Below are positions 7,367 through 14,738 of a stretch of 22,562 nt of DNA, in pieces. This DNA is from ZC4RG30 sp964396335 (GTDB lineage: Bacteria > Pseudomonadota > Gammaproteobacteria > Steroidobacterales > Steroidobacteraceae), in the NCBI GenBank assembly GCA_964396335.1, contig CAYNEX010000036.1, forward strand, positions 1-22,562. The letters run 5' to 3'. The stretch's first letter is position 1. Every line of letters starts with the position of its first letter. The notes beneath the pieces were generated by a model that did no database searches, was not told the DNA's origin, and was given only the letters and a program-made list of their open reading frames with translations. A program made the translations under genes and the position numbers.

Positions 7367-9718
7367 ATGAAACTGTTCTCACGCCTGTTCCGCAGCACGC
7401 CGCCACAGCCCGCACCGGTTATCACCGCACCCCCTCCTCCGGTACGCGAACCCGCACCACCGCCGGTGGATCCGGAGGAACAGCGGCGACTGGTCTCCGA
7501 CATTGCATCCGGCAGCGTCGAGGCGGCCGAACTGATGCGGCTGGCCGTGGAAGGCAGGACTACCAGCGTTCGCCAGGCTGCCGCCAACGCCATCCATGAC
7601 CCGGCTGCCTGGCAGGCATTGCTGCCGAAGCTGAAGGGACGCGACAAGGCGGCCTACAAGTCCATCCGCCAGCGGCTGGACGCACACCTGGCTGAACAGC
7701 GCGAGCGGGCCCGCATCACCAGCGAAGGTGAAGCGCTGTGCGCGGGCCTGGAGAAGCTGGCGGTGCGTCCGCATGACTCGCTGTACGCGGGCCTGCTGTC
7801 GTCGCTGGTCACGCGCTGGCAGGCCATGCCCGACAGTCTCGATCCGGCCATCCGCGCGCGCGGCCAGCTGGCACTGGATCGCTGCCACCAGATCGTCGAG
7901 GCCTTCGAACGCGAACAGGCCCGCCTCGCCGCCGAGCGCGCCGCCGAAGAAGCCGTGAAGCGTGGCCTGGAGGAAGAGGAGCGCGCGCGCCGGCAGGCCG
8001 CCGAGGAACAGGCGGCACTCGAAGCCCGCGAGCGGGCCGCCGCCGAAGAAGCCCGCGTCGTCGAGGAGCAGGCCGCCGCGAGCGAGGCAGCTGCCGGCGA
8101 GCAGGAAGAAAAGCAGGCCACCGACTCCCAGGCGCATGCGGAGATCACCAGCCTGATCCGTCTCAGCGGCGCAGCGCTGGGTCGCGGTGACACCCGCAAG
8201 GCGGCACGCTTCCGCCAGTCCATCGAAACGGCGATGGCCGATGCACCCGCCCTGCCCCCGCATGTGGCGCGCCACCTCGAACAGCTGGATGAACGGTTGA
8301 ACCAGCTGCGGCAGTGGAAGGATTTCGCCGCCGCGCCGAAGCGCCTGGAGCTGATCGAGGAAGTCGAGTCGCTGATCGGTGTCGATGAACCGCCGCAGTC
8401 ACTGCTGGAACACCTGCAGGCCCTTCGCAAGGAGTGGCGCACCATCAACAAGGGCATCGATGTCGATGCCACCGCGGAAGCCGAGCGCTTCGAGCAGGCC
8501 TACAAGGCGGCTTTCCAGCCCTGCCAGGTTTATCTCAACGAGCAGGCCATCATCCGCCGCGCCAACCTCGAGGCACGCAGGTCGGTGCTGGAGCGTGTGC
8601 TGGCGTTCGAGGCGGCACTTGATCCGGAGCATCCGGATCATTCGCAGATGGCCCGCGTGCTGCGCGAAGCGCCGCAGGAATGGCGCAAGCATTTCCCTGT
8701 AGACCGCGAGGCCTCGCGCCCGCTCGATGCCGAGTTCTTCGGCGCGCTGGACCGCCTGCGCGGCAAGGTGAACACCTGGTATGCGGCCAACACCGCCGAC
8801 AAGAAGGCGATCATCGCGCGCGCCGCACAGCTTGCCAGCGCAGCCGACCTGCCCCGCGCAATCGACGAAGTGAAGCGCCTGCAGGCGGAATGGAAAACCC
8901 TCGGGCCGGTGCCCCACGCCCAGTCGCAGCGCCTGTGGGAGGAATTCCGCGCCGCCTGCGACGCCGTGTTCGCGCGCCGCCAGCAGGAATTCGCGCAGCG
9001 CGCGGCCGCCTTCGAGCAGGTGCGCGGCGCGGCCGAAGCGCTGTGCGCGCAGGTCGAGGAAGCCGCGCAGCAGGGTCCGGCCGATCGCCCCGGTGGCGAG
9101 GCGCAGGTGCGCGAATGGCGCGATGCCTTCGACGCGCTGGGCGAACTGCCGCGCGAACATGCACGCGGCCTGCGCGAGCGCTTCCAGCGCGCGGTAGCCG
9201 GCTATGAGGCGCAGATCGCTGGCCTTGCACAACGTGAGGCCCGGGCGATTGAACAGAATGTGACCACTGCCGCCAGCAAGGTCCGCGCGTACCAGCGTGC
9301 CGTGATCCAGCAGGACCCGGCCAGCGGGGAACTGAAGGCCGCCGCCGGGGAATTCATCCAGGGCGTGCCGCGCTGGCCGGGCAAGGGCATCGCGCAGGCG
9401 CTGAAGCAGGCACTGGACCGCGCGGCCGACGGCAATTTCCACCACGCCGACGACGCGGCGCGCGAGCGCGACCTGCGCCGGCTGTGCATCCACGCCGAGA
9501 TCCTCAGCGGCAGCCCCACCCCGCCCGAGGACGCCGGCCAGCGACGCGAGCAGGAATTGCAGCTGCTGCAGCAGGGCCTGGGTGCGGCCCGCCAGGCCGA
9601 CGCCCGCGCCTGGGAAGCCCTGCGCATCGAATGGCTGGGAATGGACGCCGTCGACCCGGCCGTGCATGACGCACTGGAGCAGCGCTTCCTGCGCTGCCTG
9701 GAACGCCGCTCCCGCTGA
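7367..9718 (+). CDS. DUF349 domain coiled-coil protein
   Basis: This is a 783-residue, probably cytoplasmic protein with no signal peptide or membrane segment. A short basic start (MKLFSRLFRS) is followed by a Pro-rich tail (11-34), a HEAT-like helical stretch (about 40-110) and a long Ala/Glu/Arg coiled coil (about 175-255). DUF349-type repeats then follow around residues 349-395 (LQALRKEWRTINKG) and 505-545 (LQAEWKTLGPVPHAQSQRLW, VFARRQQEF). The function of DUF349 proteins is not established. Reading this one as a nucleic-acid- or ribosome-associated factor would be speculation. It is divergent from sodC with a 142-bp gap and is followed by a strong hairpin, so it is probably monocistronic. 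Confidence 0.85.
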   Translation: MKLFSRLFRSTPPQPAPVITAPPPPVREPAPPPVDPEEQRRLVSDIASGSVEAAELMRLAVEGRTTSVRQAAANAIHDPAAWQALLPKLKGRDKAAYKSIRQRLDAHLAEQRERARITSEGEALCAGLEKLAVRPHDSLYAGLLSSLVTRWQAMPDSLDPAIRARGQLALDRCHQIVEAFEREQARLAAERAAEEAVKRGLEEEERARRQAAEEQAALEARERAAAEEARVVEEQAAASEAAAGEQEEKQATDSQAHAEITSLIRLSGAALGRGDTRKAARFRQSIETAMADAPALPPHVARHLEQLDERLNQLRQWKDFAAAPKRLELIEEVESLIGVDEPPQSLLEHLQALRKEWRTINKGIDVDATAEAERFEQAYKAAFQPCQVYLNEQAIIRRANLEARRSVLERVLAFEAALDPEHPDHSQMARVLREAPQEWRKHFPVDREASRPLDAEFFGALDRLRGKVNTWYAANTADKKAIIARAAQLASAADLPRAIDEVKRLQAEWKTLGPVPHAQSQRLWEEFRAACDAVFARRQQEFAQRAAAFEQVRGAAEALCAQVEEAAQQGPADRPGGEAQVREWRDAFDALGELPREHARGLRERFQRAVAGYEAQIAGLAQREARAIEQNVTTAASKVRAYQRAVIQQDPASGELKAAAGEFIQGVPRWPGKGIAQALKQALDRAADGNFHHADDAARERDLRRLCIHAEILSGSPTPPEDAGQRREQELQLLQQGLGAARQADARAWEALRIEWLGMDAVDPAVHDALEQRFLRCLERRSR

Positions 9719-9741
9719 GCTTCGCGATCCACCTGGCGTGA

Positions 9742-9767
9742 GGGCATGGGCCGCAAGGCCCATGCCC
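9742..9767 (+). terminator. Strong hairpin with GCAA tetraloop after the DUF349 gene
   Basis: GGGCATGGGCC (9742-9752), loop GCAA, and GGCCCATGCCC (9757-9767) form a perfect 11-bp stem with a GNRA loop, 23 bases after the stop codon. No T-tract follows. Position and stability suggest a transcript 3' end. A weaker CAAAT/ATTTG hairpin follows at 9785-9799. Confidence 0.6.
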
Positions 9768-9845
9768 CCGACGAGCGGGGTAAGCAAATCCCTTATTTGG
9801 TTCAGAGTGGCGACAGTCGCGCCCAGGCTGCGGCGGCGCGGCACC

Positions 9846-9851
9846 TAAAAT
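9846..9851 (+). promoter_or_regulatory. Candidate -10 element (TAAAAT) of the receptor/YfiR/kinase operon
   Basis: TAAAAT (5 of 6 matches to the sigma-70 -10 consensus) stands out in GC-rich DNA, 41 bases before the TonB-dependent receptor start. No good -35 is seen, so an activator may be needed. It is the only convincing -10 between the upstream hairpin and the operon. Confidence 0.3.
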
Positions 9852-9892
9852 TCCCGTACTTGAAGAGTTCCAATGATTCACGGGACGAACCC

Positions 9893-11875
9893 ATGCCGAA
9901 CCGACCATGGCGATGCGTGCAGCTGCCGCTGGCCTTGTGCCTGGCGATGGGTCCCGTCTTGCCTGCGCACGCGCAGGTCCTTCCCGACCTGACCTCGCTG
10001 ACGCTCGAGCAGCTGCTCGACGTGAAGATCGTCGGCGCGTCGAAGTATGCGCAGGCGCAGGATGAAGTGGCCGCGGCTGTCTCGGTGATCACCCAGCAGG
10101 AGATCCGCGCCTTCGGCTGGCGCACCCTGGATGAAGCCCTCGCCAGCCTGCCGGGAATCCACACCACGGAAAGCCGCCAGATCACCTCGCTCGGTGCCCG
10201 CGGTTTCGGCCTGCCGGGCGACTTCAACACGCGCGTGCTGGTGATGGTCAACGGCAATCGCGTCAACGAACCGGTGTATGACAGCGGCGTGGCCGGCCAC
10301 GCATTTCCGGTCGACATCGACCTGGTCGAACGCATCGAATTCATTCCGGGCCCCGGTGGCGCGGTGTATGGACAGAACGCCATGTTCGGCGTGGTCAACG
10401 TGGTCACACGCACGCCGGACGACATCGACGGCTTTGAGGTCGCCGCTGCCTACCAGGCTCCGCAGGCGGCAAAGGAAGGCCGGCTCAGCTGGGGCCAGCG
10501 CTTCCATAACGGCATCGGCGTGCTGGTGTCGCTGTCGGGCATGAACGCCGATGGCGAGGACCTGTTCTTCGACTACGGTGACTCGGGTGTATCCGGCATC
10601 GCCACCGGCATGGACGGTGAAAGGACGCGGCGCCTGTTCGCAAGGGTCGGGCAGGACAAATGGTCCGTCGAGCACGCGTATGGCACCTGGTACAAGGAAG
10701 ACCCGACCGGCACCTTCTTCTCCGATCCCCTGTCACCCGGCCAGCACATCCAGTCGAAGCTGGCGGTGACGCAGATCCAGTACGAGGACCGCGTCGCAGA
10801 CGACCAGCTGACCATCTCCGCGCGGCTGTTCCGCACCTCGCTGGGATATCGCACGCTGTACCGCTTCGGTGGCGTGGACTTCCATTCGGACACGCAGAGC
10901 CGCCTCTATGGCGGTGAGCTGCGCCTGGTCTACACCGCGCAGGACGACCACAAGCTGATGCTCGGCATCGAAACGCAGGAAGCGCCCCGCCTGACCCAGG
11001 TCATCCCGGTCTCCGGCAATCCGGCCGATGATGTGGTGATCCGCAGCCCCGGCTATAGGCTGGGTGTCTACGGCCAGGACGAGTGGCGGATTTCCGGCGG
11101 GCTGACGGCGACACTGGGCCTGCGCGTCGACCGCAATGACATGACCGGCACGCACGCCAGCCCGCGCACGGCGCTGATCTGGCAGGCCTCGCCGTCGACC
11201 GAGATCAAGGCGCTGTACGGCCGCGCGCATCGCGCGCCGAACACCTTCGAACGCGACTATGACGATGGCGCCACGCTGGTCAGCAATCCCGACCTGCATG
11301 GCGAGCACATCGAGACGCTGGAACTGGTCACCGACCACCGCGTCGGCGGGAACCTGACGCTGCGCGCGTCGCTGTACCAGTGGAAGCTGAAGAACCTGAT
11401 CGTGATGGGCCTGCACCCGGACAGCGGCATTCCACAGTACCAGTCCGGCGATGACATCACCGCGCGCGGCGCGGAGCTGTCGCTGGACCGCACCTGGTCA
11501 CCCGGCATCCGCCTGCGCAGCAGCCTGTCACTGCAGGATGTCGCCTATGACGGCGGCGGCAACCTGGTGAACTCCCCCAGGCTGCTGGGCAAGGTCAATG
11601 CCTCCGCGCCGCTGCCCTGGGCGGACCTGCGTGCCAGCTACGAGCTGCGCCATGAGTCACGACGGCTCACCCACAACGGCAGCTACCTGGGCGGATACAC
11701 CGTCTCGAACCTGGTGGTGAAGCGCAGGCTGCATGCCAGCGGACCGGAAGCCACCCTCGGCCTCTACAACCTGTTCAACAAGCACTACGCCACGCCGGGC
11801 GGCAACACCAACTGGCAGAACTCCTTCGACCAGGATGGGCGCAGCGTCAGGTTGAAACTGGCCCACCGGTTCTGA
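9893..11875 (+). CDS. TonB-dependent outer-membrane receptor, first gene of a YfiR/phosphorelay operon
   Basis: From ATG 9893 the protein has 660 residues with a Sec signal ending LPAHA (27). The plug domain starts SLTLEQLLDVKIVGASKYAQ and continues with AAAVSVITQQEIRAFGWRTL, GARGFG, RVLVMVNGNRVNEPVYDSGV, VERIEFIPGPGGAVYGQNAM and VVNVVTRTP. A ~490-residue beta-barrel with the usual C-terminal aromatic (LKLAHRF) follows. Such receptors use TonB energy to import a ligand. The LTLEQLLD...SK N-terminus is typical of receptors encoded beside sensor kinases and c-di-GMP genes. The YfiR-like gene starts 5 bases after the stop, so here it may act partly as a sensor of external ligand. The ligand is unknown. 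An earlier ATG at 9746 is rejected because it would place 49 residues, encoded by the upstream hairpin, before the signal peptide. Confidence 0.93.
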   Translation: MPNRPWRCVQLPLALCLAMGPVLPAHAQVLPDLTSLTLEQLLDVKIVGASKYAQAQDEVAAAVSVITQQEIRAFGWRTLDEALASLPGIHTTESRQITSLGARGFGLPGDFNTRVLVMVNGNRVNEPVYDSGVAGHAFPVDIDLVERIEFIPGPGGAVYGQNAMFGVVNVVTRTPDDIDGFEVAAAYQAPQAAKEGRLSWGQRFHNGIGVLVSLSGMNADGEDLFFDYGDSGVSGIATGMDGERTRRLFARVGQDKWSVEHAYGTWYKEDPTGTFFSDPLSPGQHIQSKLAVTQIQYEDRVADDQLTISARLFRTSLGYRTLYRFGGVDFHSDTQSRLYGGELRLVYTAQDDHKLMLGIETQEAPRLTQVIPVSGNPADDVVIRSPGYRLGVYGQDEWRISGGLTATLGLRVDRNDMTGTHASPRTALIWQASPSTEIKALYGRAHRAPNTFERDYDDGATLVSNPDLHGEHIETLELVTDHRVGGNLTLRASLYQWKLKNLIVMGLHPDSGIPQYQSGDDITARGAELSLDRTWSPGIRLRSSLSLQDVAYDGGGNLVNSPRLLGKVNASAPLPWADLRASYELRHESRRLTHNGSYLGGYTVSNLVVKRRLHASGPEATLGLYNLFNKHYATPGGNTNWQNSFDQDGRSVRLKLAHRF

Positions 11876-11880
11876 CCGCC

Positions 11881-12387
11881 ATGCGTGTCGCATTCCTGCT
11901 GTTTGCGCTTGCGGCGGTGATGCCGGGGCGTGCCGTCGAGCTGTCCGAATACCAGCTCAAGGCGGCCTTCCTCTACAACTTCGCCCGCTTCACCGAATGG
12001 CCGCCTGAGGTGAACGGCACGCTGAAGCTGTGCGTGCATGGACGCGATCCCTTCGGTCCCGAGCTGGATGAACTGCAGGGCAAGCCCGTCGGGCAGCGAC
12101 TGATCGCCACCGAACGCCGGCCCGCGCCGGGAACACTGGGCACCTGCCAGATCGTCTTCATTTCGAAGACCGCCGCCGGCGACACCGCGGCCACGGTCCG
12201 GGCCCTGCGCAATGCCCCCATCCTGACCATCGCGGAGAGTCCCGGCGCGCTCGAGGCCGGCGCGATGCTGAACATGGATGTGCAGCAGGACCGCATCACC
12301 TTCTCCGCCAACCTGAAATCCGCGCAGCGCGCCCGGCTGGTGCTCAGCTCGAAGCTGCTGGGGCTGGCCACCGAGGTGGTGCGGTGA
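11881..12387 (+). CDS. YfiR-family (DUF4154) periplasmic protein
   Basis: This is a 168-residue protein with a short signal peptide (about 1-18). The mature start ELSEYQLKAAFLYNFARFTE followed by WPPE is the DUF4154/YfiR signature. LKLCVHGRDPFG, GTCQIVFIS, ILTIAES, GAMLNMDVQQDRITFSANL and the C-terminal LSSKLLGLA complete the domain. In Pseudomonas, YfiR binds the periplasmic CHASE8 domain of YfiN and holds its diguanylate cyclase inactive. Here the next gene, overlapping by GTGA, encodes a kinase with a CHASE8 sensor, so this protein is its probable periplasmic regulator. Only two cysteines remain in the mature protein (51 and 89), matching one of the two disulfides known in Pseudomonas YfiR. 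The family call is firm; the regulatory target is inferred. Confidence 0.92.
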   Translation: MRVAFLLFALAAVMPGRAVELSEYQLKAAFLYNFARFTEWPPEVNGTLKLCVHGRDPFGPELDELQGKPVGQRLIATERRPAPGTLGTCQIVFISKTAAGDTAATVRALRNAPILTIAESPGALEAGAMLNMDVQQDRITFSANLKSAQRARLVLSSKLLGLATEVVR

Positions 12388-14738
12388 GAACACCGGTGAC
12401 ACTGACCGACAGCCTGCGCCGCATCAAGCGCGTGACCATGGCCTTCGCGCTGGGCGTGGTTGCCGCGCTGTTCCTGGTCAGCGGCGGCGTGCTGGGCCTG
12501 CTGTCGATGCTCGATACCAGCCGCGTGCAGGCCAGGATCCTGGCCGAGAACAGCACCGCCGCCGTGGCCTTCGAAGACACCGGGGCGGCCGGCGCGCTGC
12601 TGCAATCGCTGCGCAATTCACCGGACATCGCCGGTGCCGCGATCTTCACTCACGATGGCCGGGTGCTGGCCCGCTACCGCCGCCAGGGCGCGCAGCTGCC
12701 GGACCCCTACCCGATGCTGGGGCGCGACCAGTGGATCCGCTTCGACTACCTGCTGGTGGCCGAGAACATCCAGGTGGAGCCCGGCACCAACGGCCGGCTG
12801 GTCATCGCCGTCAGCCTCACCGCGCTGAAGCTGCAGCTTGCGTGGCTGCTGTTCGCCACGATGCTGGCGGCCCTGATCGGCATCGCGGCCAGCGCGCCGC
12901 TGCTGCGCCGCCTGAGCGCCTCGGTGGTACAGCCGCTGCACAGCCTCAATGACCTGATGGAGCGCGTCTCCGAGCAGGCCGACTACAGCGTGCGCGCGCC
13001 GGGCAGCCGCATCGTCGAACTGGACTCCCTCGGACGCGGCTTCAACAACATGGTGGACCAGCTGCGCGAGCGCGACGCCCGCCTCGCCGCGCACCGCGAC
13101 CAGCTGGAGAACGAGGTGCGGGTGCGCACCGCGCAGCTGCAGCTCGCGAAGGACGCCGCCGAGGCCGCCAGCCAGGCCAAGAGCGAGTTCCTGGCCACGA
13201 TGAGCCACGAGATCCGCACGCCGATGAATGGCGTGCTGGGCATGAACGAGCTGCTGATGAGCAGCGGCCTGAACGCGCAGCAGCGCCAGTGGGCCGAGGC
13301 CGTGCAGGCCTCCGGCCGCCACCTGCTGGAAGTCATCAACGACATCCTGGATTTCTCGAAGATCGAATCCGGCCAGCTGAAGCTGGAGGACGTGGATTTC
13401 GAACTCGGCGTGGTGGTGCAGGAAGCCGTCTCGATGTTCGCCCAGCCGGCCTCGGTGAAGGGACTGGAGCTGGCCGCCGAGGTGATCCCGCCGGATGCGC
13501 TGCTGGCCGTGCATGGCGACCCGTTCCGCCTGCGCCAGGTGGTCGGCAACCTGGTCAGCAATGCGGTGAAGTTCACGCATGCCGGCCATGTGCGGGTGCG
13601 CGTGACGCTGCTGGACCAGACCGAGGACGACTGCCTGGTCTCGATCTGCGTCGAGGACACCGGCATCGGCATTGCGCGCGAGGCGCAGTCGCGCATCTTC
13701 GAGCAGTTCTCGCAGGCCGATGGCAGCACCACGCGCGAATACGGCGGCACCGGCCTGGGGCTTGCCATCTGCGCGCGCCTGGTCGGCATGATGAACGGCA
13801 GCATCCGCGTCGAAAGTGCGCCGGCGCGCGGCTCGCGTTTCTTCGTCGAACTGCGCCTGCCGCGCTCACGGGCGATGCTCAACTCCCCCGCCCTTGCGGA
13901 GAGGAGAACCGGCGATTCCGGCCTGGTGCCGATCCTGCGTCCGTCGCAGCTGGCCTCGGGCCATCGCGTGCTGCTGGTCGAGGACAACCGCGTCAACCAG
14001 ATGGTGGCGCAGGCCATGCTCGAGCGCTTCGGCCTGTCGGTGACCGTGGCGATCAGCGGCGCCGAGGCGGTGAAGCTGGTGCAGCAGCAGAGCTTCTCGA
14101 TGGTGCTGATGGACTGCCAGATGCCCGGCATGGATGGCTATGAAGCCACCCGTCGCATCCGCGCCTGGGAGCAGGCCACCGGCGTGCCCTCGCCGCTGCC
14201 CATCGTGGCCCTGACCGCCAACGCCATGGCCGGTGACCGCGAGGCCTGTCTTGCGGCCGGCATGACCGACTACCTGGCCAAGCCGGTCTCCAGTGCCACG
14301 CTGAAGAAGCTGGTGGCCTCATACCTGGGCCCGTTGAGCGAGGTGCAGGCCAGCGAACCCGGCCCGCAGATCTTCGACACCGCCGTGCTGGCGGCGCTGC
14401 CGATGGTGGCCGATGGTTCCGAGCCGGACTTCCCCCGCATGCTGCTGGAGCATTACCTGCAGGACAGCAGCGAGCTGATGGACCAATGCGCCAGCGCGCT
14501 GGCCGACGGCGACCAGGACACCGTCCTGCGCTGCGTGCATACGCTGAAGTCTTCCAGCGCCGAGGTGGGCGCGGTGACCCTGGCCGACCTTTCAAAGGAA
14601 CTCGAGACCCGCATGCGCACCGGCGGATGCTTCACCAGTACCGACCTTGCCAGCCTGCAGGCGGATTACCAGCGCACCCGCTCGCGCATCGAAGGTTATC
14701 TGCAGCGCACGGCCGGCCAGCCGCAGGGGGCCGCATGA
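12384..14738 (+). CDS. Hybrid histidine kinase: TM-CHASE8-TM-HAMP-HisKA-HATPase-REC-Hpt
   Basis: This is a 784-residue inner-membrane protein with a GTG start that overlaps the YfiR stop (GTGA). TM1 is about 20-42. The periplasmic CHASE8 domain spans about 45-148 (RILAENSTAAVAFEDTGAAG, SPDIAGAAIFTHDGRVLARY). TM2 is about 150-172 and HAMP about 173-226. The HisKA domain carries His275 (ATMSHEIRTPMNG). The ATPase has the N box (Asn393), DTGIGI (425-430) and GGTGLGL (454-460). REC has EDN at 533-535, Asp577 (MDCQMPGMDG), Thr611 and Lys633. Hpt has His719 (VHTLKSSSAEVGA). All phosphotransfer residues are intact, so a full His-Asp-His relay is expected, ending on a separate receiver. The next gene, overlapping by ATGA, encodes a REC protein that fits as the final acceptor. 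The sensor half matches that of YfiN/TpbB. Confidence 0.95.
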   Translation: MRTPVTLTDSLRRIKRVTMAFALGVVAALFLVSGGVLGLLSMLDTSRVQARILAENSTAAVAFEDTGAAGALLQSLRNSPDIAGAAIFTHDGRVLARYRRQGAQLPDPYPMLGRDQWIRFDYLLVAENIQVEPGTNGRLVIAVSLTALKLQLAWLLFATMLAALIGIAASAPLLRRLSASVVQPLHSLNDLMERVSEQADYSVRAPGSRIVELDSLGRGFNNMVDQLRERDARLAAHRDQLENEVRVRTAQLQLAKDAAEAASQAKSEFLATMSHEIRTPMNGVLGMNELLMSSGLNAQQRQWAEAVQASGRHLLEVINDILDFSKIESGQLKLEDVDFELGVVVQEAVSMFAQPASVKGLELAAEVIPPDALLAVHGDPFRLRQVVGNLVSNAVKFTHAGHVRVRVTLLDQTEDDCLVSICVEDTGIGIAREAQSRIFEQFSQADGSTTREYGGTGLGLAICARLVGMMNGSIRVESAPARGSRFFVELRLPRSRAMLNSPALAERRTGDSGLVPILRPSQLASGHRVLLVEDNRVNQMVAQAMLERFGLSVTVAISGAEAVKLVQQQSFSMVLMDCQMPGMDGYEATRRIRAWEQATGVPSPLPIVALTANAMAGDREACLAAGMTDYLAKPVSSATLKKLVASYLGPLSEVQASEPGPQIFDTAVLAALPMVADGSEPDFPRMLLEHYLQDSSELMDQCASALADGDQDTVLRCVHTLKSSSAEVGAVTLADLSKELETRMRTGGCFTSTDLASLQADYQRTRSRIEGYLQRTAGQPQGAA

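Noticed and set aside
7225..7647. N-terminal extension of the superoxide dismutase frame to 7647
   Set aside because: It overlaps the divergent DUF349 gene, and the Sec signal peptide and Shine-Dalgarno mark ATG 7224 as the real start.
9785..9799. CAAAT/ATTTG inverted repeat as an operator
   Set aside because: A 5-bp stem with a 5-base loop is too short to support without conservation data.
8399..9844. Minus-strand open frame (481 codons) opposite the DUF349 gene
   Set aside because: It crosses the end of the DUF349 gene and its terminator-like hairpin and has no recognisable motif; it is an antisense shadow.
9746..9892. N-terminal extension of the TonB-dependent receptor
   Set aside because: The added 49 residues come from the upstream hairpin and promoter region and would bury the signal peptide that starts at 9893.
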